Shown here: positions 42,940 through 52,849 of the stretch, one piece after another
Numbering within the stretch: position 1 is the stretch's first letter
Layout of the letters: the number at the start of each line of letters is the position of its first letter
NCBI GenBank assembly: GCA_965200975.1
Contig: OZ241740.1
Location: forward strand, 186,001 to 250,000
DNA length: 64,000 bases
Direction of reading: 5' to 3'
Source of the DNA: S5-327 sp965200975
Lineage (GTDB): Bacteria; Chloroflexota; Dehalococcoidia; Lucifugimonadales; Australimonadaceae
Notes under the pieces: generated by a model
Seen by the model: the letters and a program-made list of their open reading frames with translations, nothing else
Told to the model about the DNA's origin: nothing
Databases searched by the model: none
Made by a program: the position numbers and the translations under genes

Positions 42940-45900
42940 GCTATGCCGCCATCAGCATAGAGGGCGGTCTTTTCCCGCCCGATCTGGTGGAGCAGATAGC
43001 CGCCGCCGACAACAGCGTCGGAGGGCAGACGGCCCGCGACTTTGGGCTTGCCGCCAACCAGCGTCTCTCCGACGAGATACAGAGCAGTTTTGCTGATGCG
43101 CGGTCGTATTGGGACTCCTTCAACCGCCGGCTCGAACGCTCACGAGAGAGCCGCGCTACCCTAACCCGCGAGGACTGGGCCACGAAGCTGTTCGAGCTGC
43201 TTGGATTCCCATCCTTACAGCGCCAGCGCGCAGCCATCGAAGCCGGCGGAGTGTCCTTCCCTGTCTCCCATCGCGCCCACGCCGGGGAAAACGCTACGCC
43301 GATCCACATCATCGCCGTCGACCAGGAATTGGACCAGCGAGGAGCGCAACGGCGCACTCCCCACGCCCTCATACAGGACTATCTCAACCGCTCGGAGTCT
43401 CTGTGGGGCATGGCCACCAACGGGGCAAAGCTGCGGCTGCTGCGCGATAGCGCCCGGCTCTCGAAACCCACCTACCTGGAGTTCGACCTTCGGGCGATGA
43501 TCGAGGGGAACGCCTACAGCGAGTTCGCCGTTCTCTACCGCCTGCTTCACGCCACCCGATTCCCCCGCGAGGGCGTTGATCCGCATGAGTGCCTGCTGGA
43601 GGGCTACTACAATCAGGGAATAGAGGCGGGAGGAAGGGTTCGGGGTAAACTGCGGGACGGCGTCAAGAGCGCCCTGGAGACTCTGGGCGCCGCTCTGGTG
43701 AAGCATCCCGGCAACGGCGCCCTTAGGGAGAAGTTCTCCAACGGACAACTGGACGAGCGGGGGTACTATCGCCAGCTCCTCAATTTCGTGTACCGAATGC
43801 TCTTTCTGATGGTGACGGAGGAGCGGGAACTCCTGTTCACCGAGTCCAACCCGGAAAGTCGGGCGACCTACGAGATCTACGAGCGCTACTACAGCATCGC
43901 CAGTCTCCGCGAACGCGCCGAGCGCCGCTCCGACGGAGACGACCACGTAGACCTGTGGAAAGGGCTCGCCCAGACCTTCCGGCTCTTCCGGAACGAGGAA
44001 GCCGCCGGTAAATTGGGAGTCTCGCCCCTGAACGGAGAGTTGTTTGGTCTCTTGGCCTGCCGCGACATAGAGGCCGCTCTCTGCCCCAACAAATCGCTCC
44101 TTAAGGTGGTGCGCTGCCTGTCGACCTTCGACGACGGCGGAGTCCGGCGACGAGTGAACTACGCCCACCTGGATGTGGAGGAGTTCGGCTCGGTCTACGA
44201 GAGCCTGCTGGACTATCGACCGGTGGTGGCTGACGTATCCGGGGATCAGCCCCGCTTCTGTCTGGCCGCCGGCACAGAGCGGAAGCAGACCGGCTCCTAC
44301 TACACGCCCCCGGAGCTGGTGCGCGAGCTCATAGAATCCGCCCTCGTTCCGGTAATCGACCAGCGGCTGGCCCAAGCGAAAACCCCGGCGGACAAGGAGA
44401 GCGCGCTCCTCTCGCTGCGGGTCTGCGACCCCGCGTCGGGCTCCGGCCATTTCTTGCTGGCTGCGGCCCGGCGCATTGCCCGCGAACTGGCGAGAGTGCG
44501 TTCGGGCGATGACGAACCCGTTCCCGGCGTCTACCGCGCCGCTATCCGCGACGTGATGCGCAACTGCATCTACGCCGTGGACAAGAACCCATTGGCCGTC
44601 GATCTGTGCAAGGTGGCTCTCTGGATCGAGAGCCACGCCACCGGGATGCCCCTTGGCTTTCTCGACCACCACATCAAGTGTGGAGACAGCCTGGTAGGGG
44701 TCTGCGACACAGCTGTCCTGACCAAAGGCATTCCCGACGACGCCTACAAGCGGCCGGTTGCCGACGAGGATACGAAAGCTACCGGCGACGCTAAGAAAGC
44801 CGCCGCCGTGTATCGACAGCGCAATAGGCAGGATCGCCGCGGCCAGCAGCGGATGACGCTGGCGCCGCCGGAACTCCCCACCGCGCTGGGCAAGGATTTC
44901 ATCGCCTTCAGCGAACTGGAAGAGCACACTGTCGCCGAGGTGGCGGCCAAAGCGAGCCTTTACGCGCAGTTGCGCGGGCGGGACACCCACTGGTGGGACA
45001 GGAAGATCGCCTGCGACCTGTGGACTTACGCGTTCTTCGCGCCCATTCAGCTTGCTGGAGCCAACGGGTTGGATCCGACGCCAACCACCGGAAACGTTCA
45101 CAATGCGCTGCGGGGCAGCCGCGTCGACCAGACGCTGCAAGGGCAGGCCATCGTCGCGTCTCATGTTCATCCCTTCTTCCACTGGCCGCTGGAGTTCCCC
45201 GAAGTGTTCGAACGCGAACGCGGCGGCTTCGACGTGGTGCTGGGCAACCCGCCATGGGAGCGCATCGAGCTACAGGAGAAAGAGTTTTTTGCCGCAAGAG
45301 ACCACGAAATCGCCGATGCTCCCAACAAAGCCGCTCGTGAGAGGCTGATTCGAGCCCTTACCGAGCGCAATCCGGCGTTAGCGAAAGAATTTCGCCAAGC
45401 CGTTCACGACTCCGAATCCTCGAGCCGATTCGTGCGCGGCAGCGAAAGATTTCCGCTAACCGGACGTGGAGATGTCAACACCTACTCCATCTTCGCGGAG
45501 ACGGCGCGGAGCATCTGCCGCCCAACCGGCAGAGTGGGCATGATAGTCCCTTCCGGCATAGCCACCGACGACACAACCAAGGCCTTCTTCGCCGATTTAG
45601 CGAACACGAACTCCCTGGTCAGCCTGTACGACTTCGAGAACCGGGATGGAGTGTTCCCAGGTGTGCATCGCTCTTACAAGTTCTGCCTGCTCACCATGAC
45701 CGGCGCGGACTGGCCCAGCCCGTGCGCGGAGTTCGCCTTCTTTCTCCACAGAACCGAGCAGCTTCAGGATGCGAAGCGCCGGTTCACCCTCACGCCTGCG
45801 GATTTCGCGCTCTTCAATCCCAATACCCGCAATTGCCCCATATTCCGCACCCGGCGCGACGCTGATATCGCCGCAAAGATGTACCGGCGCGCCGGCATAT

Positions 45901-47204
45901 TCGTGCGTGAAGAAGGCGGAAATCCCTGGGGAGTTCGCTTCCATAGCATGTTCCATATGTCCAACGACTCGCATCTCTTTCGCACGCGGGAGGAACTGGC
46001 TGGATCCGGATGGCGCCTGGAGGGCAACGTTTTCGTCAAGGGGTGGGGCGATGCCCTGCAACGCTGCCTTCCCCTGTACGAGGCCAAACTGTTCCACCAG
46101 TACGACCATCGGTTCGCCACCTTCGACGGCGTAGACGACCGGGCGCTGCGGAGCGGCAATGCGCGGGAGCTGAGCAGTGCGGATAAGGCGGACCCGGAGA
46201 CCGTCATTATCCCTCGCTACTGGGTCCCCGAGGAAGAGGTGGATAGGAGGCATAGGAGGCTTGACAAGGGCGAAATAGGCGCCATCGTGTCCCAGCCAGC
46301 CAGCCAGCTAACGCACTCCACATCCTGGCAGAGTTGGCTCGCAACTCCTGCTCAGGCGAATCTCAAGAGCAACGGACCGGCGAACGGGGATTTGCGCCAT
46401 GATCCCGGTAACTGGTCAAGGCAATTCCTTAATCCAGATCAGCGTTGGCTCCTTGCCTTTCGGGACATTGCGAGACCGACCGACCAACGAACTTCCATAT
46501 TCACTGTTGTTCGAGCAGTTGCCATGAGTAAGGCGCAACTAATTCATGTTGAATACGCTGATTGGCTCCAAGTCTTTCGCGATATAACGAACGCTACAAA
46601 TGAACGTACTGTTGTCATGCACAATGTCCCTCAGGCTGGGGTAGGGCATAGTGCATCGCTACTAACGTACGAAACTGCAAAGGCGGTAGCGTCCGCGTTA
46701 GTTATGGCCAATATGAACAGCTTGCCGCTCGACTGGGCCGCCCGGCTCTCAGTGGGCGGAGTCCACATGAGCTTCTTCATCGTCAGGCAACTGCCCGTGC
46801 TCCCGCCGGAAGCCTACCTGGAGGATGCCCCGGAAGGGCTGAAGTGGGTCGAGCTGGTCGTGCCCAAAGTCTTGGAGCTCACCTATACCGCCTATGACAT
46901 GGAGCCCTTCGCCAGAGACCTGGGCTACGACGGGCCTCCATTCCCTTGGGACGATGACCGCCGCCACCGGCTGAGGTGCGAGCTGGACGCAATCTACGCC
47001 CGAATGTATCAACTGGACCGGACGGACCTGGAGTGGATTCTCGATGCGGAGGAGCCTTCCCAATCATTCCCCGGCCTGAAACGCAACGAGATGAGTCAGT
47101 TCGGCGAATACCGCACCCAGCGCTACGTCTTGCAGGCATACGACCAATTGGCGCGAGGCGAACTGCCCGGCCTCGCAGCCGAATCCCTGTCCACAGGAGG
47201 CTAG
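42936..47204 (+). CDS. large adenine-N6 DNA methyltransferase (Eco57I/PglX/DrmMI-like)
   Basis: 1422 residues. The AdoMet motif I DPASGSGHF is at 498-506 and the catalytic motif IV NPPW is at 771-774 (N-P-P-Y/W is the N6-adenine class). The N-terminal 400 residues (LWGMATNGAKLRLLRD, YLEFDL) are the helical and nuclease-like region seen in Eco57I-type and DISARM DrmMI proteins, but I see no certain nuclease motif. The target-recognition region (about 1000-1270) holds a partial internal duplication (W1171 and W1210 blocks), a (CCAG)4 tract at 46292-46307 and markedly AT-rich DNA (46420-46720). Probably marks self DNA for the operon. Confidence 0.88.
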   Translation: MSYAAISIEGGLFPPDLVEQIAAADNSVGGQTARDFGLAANQRLSDEIQSSFADARSYWDSFNRRLERSRESRATLTREDWATKLFELLGFPSLQRQRAAIEAGGVSFPVSHRAHAGENATPIHIIAVDQELDQRGAQRRTPHALIQDYLNRSESLWGMATNGAKLRLLRDSARLSKPTYLEFDLRAMIEGNAYSEFAVLYRLLHATRFPREGVDPHECLLEGYYNQGIEAGGRVRGKLRDGVKSALETLGAALVKHPGNGALREKFSNGQLDERGYYRQLLNFVYRMLFLMVTEERELLFTESNPESRATYEIYERYYSIASLRERAERRSDGDDHVDLWKGLAQTFRLFRNEEAAGKLGVSPLNGELFGLLACRDIEAALCPNKSLLKVVRCLSTFDDGGVRRRVNYAHLDVEEFGSVYESLLDYRPVVADVSGDQPRFCLAAGTERKQTGSYYTPPELVRELIESALVPVIDQRLAQAKTPADKESALLSLRVCDPASGSGHFLLAAARRIARELARVRSGDDEPVPGVYRAAIRDVMRNCIYAVDKNPLAVDLCKVALWIESHATGMPLGFLDHHIKCGDSLVGVCDTAVLTKGIPDDAYKRPVADEDTKATGDAKKAAAVYRQRNRQDRRGQQRMTLAPPELPTALGKDFIAFSELEEHTVAEVAAKASLYAQLRGRDTHWWDRKIACDLWTYAFFAPIQLAGANGLDPTPTTGNVHNALRGSRVDQTLQGQAIVASHVHPFFHWPLEFPEVFERERGGFDVVLGNPPWERIELQEKEFFAARDHEIADAPNKAARERLIRALTERNPALAKEFRQAVHDSESSSRFVRGSERFPLTGRGDVNTYSIFAETARSICRPTGRVGMIVPSGIATDDTTKAFFADLANTNSLVSLYDFENRDGVFPGVHRSYKFCLLTMTGADWPSPCAEFAFFLHRTEQLQDAKRRFTLTPADFALFNPNTRNCPIFRTRRDADIAAKMYRRAGIFVREEGGNPWGVRFHSMFHMSNDSHLFRTREELAGSGWRLEGNVFVKGWGDALQRCLPLYEAKLFHQYDHRFATFDGVDDRALRSGNARELSSADKADPETVIIPRYWVPEEEVDRRHRRLDKGEIGAIVSQPASQLTHSTSWQSWLATPAQANLKSNGPANGDLRHDPGNWSRQFLNPDQRWLLAFRDIARPTDQRTSIFTVVRAVAMSKAQLIHVEYADWLQVFRDITNATNERTVVMHNVPQAGVGHSASLLTYETAKAVASALVMANMNSLPLDWAARLSVGGVHMSFFIVRQLPVLPPEAYLEDAPEGLKWVELVVPKVLELTYTAYDMEPFARDLGYDGPPFPWDDDRRHRLRCELDAIYARMYQLDRTDLEWILDAEEPSQSFPGLKRNEMSQFGEYRTQRYVLQAYDQLARGELPGLAAESLSTGG

Positions 47205-47205
47205 G

Positions 47206-50200
47206 ATGGCTCTGGACGTATTCGAACTCCGGGAGCGAGTCGTTGGCGAGTACAAGGATTACGTTGAGAGTTTCGTCAACGTGTTCGACGGCCGCATCGA
47301 CGAGTTCGTCAGGCAGCGGCTCGACGAGGGCGAGCTCTGGCCCGACGCAGTGCTCCAGCTGAATCCCGCCTTCGAGATGGACCAAACCCTGCGCGAATTG
47401 GCCGCCAGCGGCGCCGTCACGCCTGAAACTGCGCAGTTCTTCGGAGAGGATCTCAGACTCTTTCGCCACCAGCGCGAAGCTATCGACATTGCCCAACGCG
47501 ACGAGTCCTACGTGGTGACAACCGGCACAGGGTCTGGCAAGAGCCTCACCTACCTCGTGCCCATATACGACGCGATTATCCGCAACGAACCCGAGCGGCA
47601 CTCGGTCCGAGCGTTGCTGGTCTACCCGATGAACGCCCTCATAAACAGCCAGCTCGACGCGCTGCGAGAGTTCCAGGAGAAGAATTTCCCGAACTCTCCG
47701 GTACGGTTCGACCGCTACACGGGACAGGATCGGGAGGAGGACCGCGAACGCATCCTCAAAGACCTCCCCCACATCCTCCTGACCAACTACGTCATGGCCG
47801 AGTACATCCTTCTCCGCCCCAGCGAGCGCCCCCTTCTCGCTACCGCCACCAAGGATCTGAAAACGCTGGTGATGGACGAGCTGCACTTCTATCGCGGTCG
47901 CCAGGGCGCAGACGTGGCCATGCTCACGCGTCGAATCCAGGCCGCCGCCGGCCATCCTCTTCAGGCGGTGGCCACCAGCGCCACCGTGGCGTCCGGCGGT
48001 TCCAGAAACGAACGCAAGCAGACGATCGCAGGGCTGGCGTCGCGCTTCTTCGGGCTGGATATACCGACAGAAAACGTGGTGGACGAAACCCTCCGCAAGG
48101 TGACCAGCGGGCCAGTCCCGTCAGGAACGTCGGCAGTCCGCGCCGCCGTCGAAGCCAACGCGCCCGCCGCCAAGCCGGAAGCCGTGCGCGAGCATCCCCT
48201 TGCCGCCTGGGCTGAGGAAGCCTTTGGCATCAAAAATGAAGAGGGGCGGCTCATCCGGCGCTCGCCGGAGACCGTTCAGGATGCGGTCAAAAGGTTGGCG
48301 GATGAGAGCGGCCTTCCGCCCGAACAGTGCAAGAGTCAACTGCTCGCCGTTCTGCAAGCCGGCAATGAAGCGAAGCTCGACGAACGCCACCCGGTCTTTG
48401 CGTTCCGTCTGCACCAATGGCTATCTTCCGGCAACAGCGTCTACGCGACACTGGAGCCGCCGGACGTCCGCAGCTTCAGAATGGAGGGCCAGTACAAAGC
48501 CGATGGCGACCGGATCCTGTTCCCCCTGGCCTTCTGCCGGGAGTGCGGACAGGAGTATTACCTGGTGTCGCGAATAGAGGAGCGCCAAGGCCTCGAACGC
48601 CTGGAGCCTCGCGCGCCGATAGCCGGGGGCACCGAGGAGGATATCGAAGGAGAAGCCGGCTTCTTCGCCATAGAGCAGGAAGAGTTATGGGTAGGAGAAG
48701 ACGATGACCTCCCCGAAGCCTGGTTCGACGAACGCCGCTCTGGGCGAGTCATCAAATCGGGCTACGCAGAATTCCGACCGAAGAAGTATGCCGCAGATCC
48801 TGAGGGCAGCCTCGACGAAGCAGGCGGCGCTGGCGTAACGGGGTGGTTTCAGCCGCGCCCGCTCCTCATTTGCCTGCGCTGCCGAGCCGTCTATGACCGG
48901 CGAGAGGGCGACTTCCGCAAGTTCTCCTCCCTGAGCCAGACAGGCAGGTCAACGGCGACAACGGTGGGAGTCAACGCAGTGGTCGCGGGGCTCGCGAACC
49001 AGGACCTGCCTGCGGAGGAGACCAAATCCCTTAGCTTCACTGACAACCGGCAGGATGCGTCCTTGCAGGCAGGCCACCTGAACGATTTCGTTCAAGTCTC
49101 CATGCTCCGCGCCGGGATAGAGAAGGCAATTCGCAACAACGGCCCCTTAACGTTCAGTGAGCTGGGCCCCGCCATTTTCAACGCCCTTGAACTCCAGCCC
49201 CAAGACTTCCTTCGCTCCCCGGTAGACAGCGGGTCGGGCTATGAGCAGGGCAGGCGAGCCATGATAGATCTCCTGGAGTACCGGGCGCTGGAAGACCTGA
49301 GCCGGGGATGGAGAATCAACCAGCCAAACCTGGAGCAGACGGGCCTTCTGAGGATTGAATACGAGGGGCTTTCGGAACGCGCCTCCAAGGACTCCCTATG
49401 GACTGGTCTCCCCGCCATTGCCGACGTTTCCCCAGAACATAGATCAGTAGTGCTTAGAGCGATTCTGGATCATCTGCGCATGGGGCTGGCCATTGATGCG
49501 GAGCGATTGACTGCAGATAAGGGACGCCAGTTGACCATTAGCACCAGCCAGTGGCTGGCATACCCATGGCGACTCGAAGAGACAGACCGTCTGAGAACTC
49601 ACGGATTGGCGCTGATGCCGGGCATCCGGAAGAACCAGAGCGAGAGCCGCCAGCGCGGCGTCTTCAGTCTGGGATCTCGTTCCGCAGTCGCAAAATACTT
49701 GCGCTCCCGGTTCACTTGGGACATCGGTCACGACCTTTCCGCAGCCGAGGTTGAGAAACTCATCCAGGGAATCGTCGCAGCCTTGCGTGGACATCCGCTC
49801 GTTCCAGTATCCGACAACCGCAGCAATGAGGTCAGGGGCGTACGTCTCCAGGCAGGCGCCATGCGATGGCGCGCCGGAGACGGCAATCCGACTCCGCCCG
49901 ATCCAGTGAGGAGCAGGTCTCTCCATCTCAGGCGCGAGATTCAGGGAAGAACGCGGCAAGCCAACAAGTACTTCGCCAGCCTGTACAAAAACGATGACCG
50001 CCCTCTCCGCAGGATGGTCGCCGCCGAGCATACGGCGCAGGTTGCCCCTGAAACTCGGGAGGAGCGGGAACAAAAATTCCGGCAAGGGGAGTTGTCCACT
50101 CTATTCTGCTCGCCCACCATGGAGCTTGGAGTGGATATCCGGGACCTCAATGCGGTCCATATGCGCAACATTCCTCCTACTCCAGCCAATTACGCCCAAC

Positions 50201-52329
50201 GCAGCGGCAGAGCGGGCAGAGGAGGACAGCCCGCCTTGATCGTCGCATTCGCAGCGCAGGGAAACGCTCACGACCACTACTTCTTCCGAAGACGGCCAGA
50301 GATGATTGCAGGCAATGTCGCCCCAGCCCGCATGGACCTCCAGAACGAAGAGCTGGTGAAAGCCCACCTGTACTCCACTTGGCTGACCGTAGTGGGACTA
50401 CCTTTAGGACAAGGTATGGCGGATATCCTGAATCTAAACGAACAGGATTATCCCATAATGGCTGACAAAGCTGCTCATTGGAAGGGGGCAGGTAAAGAGA
50501 GCATATTCCGCACAGCGGTTGTCCGCGCTCATGAGATAGTCAAAAGGACGCAGGACATCCGCAACGCCGCCTGGTTCTCGGATAGTTGGATAGAAGACAC
50601 ACTTCGCTCCGCCCCAGAAGCCTTCGACAGAGCGTTTGACCAATGGCGCGAACTCTACCGCTCAGCGTGCGCGCAGCGAGACGAAGCTCGTCGAATAGCT
50701 GACGACCCTCACGCCGGCAAGGATAAGATCAAAGAGGCTGAGCGCCGCCAGGACGACGCGAGACGTGAGATCGATCTGCTGCTTAATCGCACCAAGCGGC
50801 AGGATGAGTCCGACTTCTATCCCTATCGGTATCTGGCTGGTGAGGGATTTCTGCCTGGCTACAATTTCCCAAGGCTGCCGGTGCGAACATCGGTATCAGC
50901 GGGAGGCCGCACTCAGATGATCGACCGCCCCCGATTCCTTGGCCTCTCCGAGTTTGGCCCAGGCAACCATGTCTACCACGAGGGCCGCAGGCATAGAATC
51001 GACTTCGCCGTCCTGCCTACGGCTGACATTAAAGCGCAGTTCACTCGGGGTCGCCTCTGCAATGTATGCGGTTATGCCCACGAAGGTATGGCCGCAGACC
51101 AGGAGCTCTGCGAGCACTGCGGGACTCGGCTGGACGCGAGTACATCGGACTTCCCGCAGTATCTGTGGGGCCACCCCGCCATGCGAACCCGCGTCGTTGA
51201 GCGAATATCCTCGGAAGAGGAAGAACGAATGCGGAGCGGTTACTGGATTACAACGCACTTCAGTCTTCCAGGGAGCCATAATCGAGACGCGAAAGCGCAA
51301 GCGCCTGAGGGAGACACGCTCCTGGATATATTCTATGCGCCTACAGCTCGCCTTTGGCGAATAAATCACGGCTGGCGACGCGGGGAGAAGACCGGTTTCA
51401 CCATAGACCCCCAGAACGGGCGATGGGTCAGCAGTAGCTCTCAGGACGATTCCAGCGGTAGAGACCCCGGCGCTTCGCAACCGCTCACCGGCGTCAAACT
51501 ATACGTCCAAGGCGTGCGAAATATCCTTACGGTCCAGCCTCCCCCCTCATGGCTTGACCGTGACCGGCCCGAAGCATTTCTGCTATCCCTTCTCTATGCT
51601 CTGAAACGGGCAATCCAATTGGTCTATCAAGTGGAGGAGCAAGAGGTGGGAGTTGATCTCATAGGCTCGGAGAAACACCGTCGGCTCCTGTTCTGGGAGG
51701 AGGCCGAAGGCGGAACAGGAATATGGGAGCGCCTGGCCACAGAACCTGGGGAGTTGGCCAAAGTAGCAAGGCAAGCGTTGGAACTCTGCCACTTCGACCC
51801 TGAAACTGGCGAAGACAACCTCGAGGACTTCCCTGAGAAGTGCGCAGTCGCCTGCTACGAGTGTCTTCTGACCTACTCAAACCAGTTGCACCATCGGCAG
51901 ATAAACCGCAAACTCCTGCCGGACTTCCTCCGCCGGCTGGCCTCGGCGAAACTAGTGAGTGAAGGCGGAATAGATCGGGACGCCCAGTTTCAAAGGCTTG
52001 AAGCGCTCACAGACCCTGCGTCAACCTCCGAGAGAGAATTCCTCCAGTTCCTGTACGACAGTCAGATGCGCCTGCCCGACCATGCACAAAACCGCCCGTC
52101 TTCAGATGTGTATGTCCAGCCTGATTTCTACTACGAACGCAAGAATCTCCCCGGAGTTTGCGTCTTCCTGGATGGCAGCCATCATAATGCGCCTGAACGT
52201 CAAAAGGCGGATGCGCTGGTCCGCGCTGAGCTGGAGGATCGCGGCTTTAGGGTTATCAGCATCAGATGCGACCGCCCCTTCGCCGATCAAGTGCAACAAC
52301 ACCCCGACGTGTTCGTAGTTGAAGGGTGA
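47206..52329 (+). CDS. DEAD/DEAH helicase with DUF1998 zinc domain and C-terminal Vsr/DUF559-like nuclease fold
   Basis: 1707 residues. The helicase core has motif I GTGSGKS near 107-113, a DELH box at 224-227 and QRSGRAGR at 998-1005. A zinc ribbon follows (C1285, C1288, C1302, C1305), then the DUF1998/MZB signature C1546-x3-C1550-x2-C1553 with LTYSNQLHHRQINR. The last 100 residues resemble the Vsr/DUF559 PD-(D/E)xK fold: D1640 (QPDFYYE) and D1656 (FLDGSHH), but the usual glutamate is F1654. This joins in one chain what DISARM splits into DrmA and DrmB; DruE of Druantia and MrfA are other relatives. ATG follows GGAGG; gap to the methylase gene is 1 base. Confidence 0.85.
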   Translation: MALDVFELRERVVGEYKDYVESFVNVFDGRIDEFVRQRLDEGELWPDAVLQLNPAFEMDQTLRELAASGAVTPETAQFFGEDLRLFRHQREAIDIAQRDESYVVTTGTGSGKSLTYLVPIYDAIIRNEPERHSVRALLVYPMNALINSQLDALREFQEKNFPNSPVRFDRYTGQDREEDRERILKDLPHILLTNYVMAEYILLRPSERPLLATATKDLKTLVMDELHFYRGRQGADVAMLTRRIQAAAGHPLQAVATSATVASGGSRNERKQTIAGLASRFFGLDIPTENVVDETLRKVTSGPVPSGTSAVRAAVEANAPAAKPEAVREHPLAAWAEEAFGIKNEEGRLIRRSPETVQDAVKRLADESGLPPEQCKSQLLAVLQAGNEAKLDERHPVFAFRLHQWLSSGNSVYATLEPPDVRSFRMEGQYKADGDRILFPLAFCRECGQEYYLVSRIEERQGLERLEPRAPIAGGTEEDIEGEAGFFAIEQEELWVGEDDDLPEAWFDERRSGRVIKSGYAEFRPKKYAADPEGSLDEAGGAGVTGWFQPRPLLICLRCRAVYDRREGDFRKFSSLSQTGRSTATTVGVNAVVAGLANQDLPAEETKSLSFTDNRQDASLQAGHLNDFVQVSMLRAGIEKAIRNNGPLTFSELGPAIFNALELQPQDFLRSPVDSGSGYEQGRRAMIDLLEYRALEDLSRGWRINQPNLEQTGLLRIEYEGLSERASKDSLWTGLPAIADVSPEHRSVVLRAILDHLRMGLAIDAERLTADKGRQLTISTSQWLAYPWRLEETDRLRTHGLALMPGIRKNQSESRQRGVFSLGSRSAVAKYLRSRFTWDIGHDLSAAEVEKLIQGIVAALRGHPLVPVSDNRSNEVRGVRLQAGAMRWRAGDGNPTPPDPVRSRSLHLRREIQGRTRQANKYFASLYKNDDRPLRRMVAAEHTAQVAPETREEREQKFRQGELSTLFCSPTMELGVDIRDLNAVHMRNIPPTPANYAQRSGRAGRGGQPALIVAFAAQGNAHDHYFFRRRPEMIAGNVAPARMDLQNEELVKAHLYSTWLTVVGLPLGQGMADILNLNEQDYPIMADKAAHWKGAGKESIFRTAVVRAHEIVKRTQDIRNAAWFSDSWIEDTLRSAPEAFDRAFDQWRELYRSACAQRDEARRIADDPHAGKDKIKEAERRQDDARREIDLLLNRTKRQDESDFYPYRYLAGEGFLPGYNFPRLPVRTSVSAGGRTQMIDRPRFLGLSEFGPGNHVYHEGRRHRIDFAVLPTADIKAQFTRGRLCNVCGYAHEGMAADQELCEHCGTRLDASTSDFPQYLWGHPAMRTRVVERISSEEEERMRSGYWITTHFSLPGSHNRDAKAQAPEGDTLLDIFYAPTARLWRINHGWRRGEKTGFTIDPQNGRWVSSSSQDDSSGRDPGASQPLTGVKLYVQGVRNILTVQPPPSWLDRDRPEAFLLSLLYALKRAIQLVYQVEEQEVGVDLIGSEKHRRLLFWEEAEGGTGIWERLATEPGELAKVARQALELCHFDPETGEDNLEDFPEKCAVACYECLLTYSNQLHHRQINRKLLPDFLRRLASAKLVSEGGIDRDAQFQRLEALTDPASTSEREFLQFLYDSQMRLPDHAQNRPSSDVYVQPDFYYERKNLPGVCVFLDGSHHNAPERQKADALVRAELEDRGFRVISIRCDRPFADQVQQHPDVFVVEG

Positions 52330-52412
52330 CTCCGAAGGATTGGCCTCCCCGTAGAGCTGCGCAAAGAAGCTTGTGCTTAGCTTGCTTCCACAATGGGCTA
52401 CGGCGAGGCCGT

Positions 52413-52847
52413 TCAAAAGCAGGCGGCGGTGACCTCGACCCTCAGGCTGCAGCCCACTGCTCGAAGCGCCCTTTGCACCTGGCTCATGTGCGAGCGGTGA
52501 TCCGGGTTGGTCAGCTTGCGCACTGCGGCCTCGCTGACGCCCAACCTCGCGGCAAGCGCCACCTTGGTGATGCGCTGCGCTCTCATGGCCGTGTACAGAG
52601 CGAGCTTGGCGGCGATCACGGTCGGCGCCGGCACGGGCGCCTGTCCGCTGGACGCCTCGCTGGGAATGGGGATGTCCCGCTTCGCGTGGATGTATCCGGC
52701 CAAGGCTGTAGCGAGGGCGTCCTCAGCCATCGCCAGCGCCTCGGCGCGGTCCCTTCCGCCTGTGACGGCCTCCGGCACGTCGGGGAAGGCGGCCACCAGC
52801 CCTCCATCTTCGTCAGGGGTCAGCTGGCAAGGGTAGACGTAGATCAT
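52413..52847 (-). CDS. hicB: HicB-family antitoxin with C-terminal helix-turn-helix
   Basis: 144 residues. The N-terminal HicB fold (MIYVYPCQLTPDEDGGLVAA then FPDVPEAVTGGRDRAEAL) ends near residue 65; residues about 80-144 form a HTH that ends in an Arc/Xre-like helix pair (TKVALAARLGVSEAAVRKL). HicB neutralises a HicA RNase and represses its own operon. ATG 52847 is chosen because the upstream frame belongs to the decayed toxin gene. The toxin is broken, so this is an orphan antitoxin or repressor. Its role could now be repression of nearby genes. Confidence 0.85.
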   Translation of the reverse strand: MIYVYPCQLTPDEDGGLVAAFPDVPEAVTGGRDRAEALAMAEDALATALAGYIHAKRDIPIPSEASSGQAPVPAPTVIAAKLALYTAMRAQRITKVALAARLGVSEAAVRKLTNPDHRSHMSQVQRALRAVGCSLRVEVTAACF

Positions 52848-52849
52848 TC

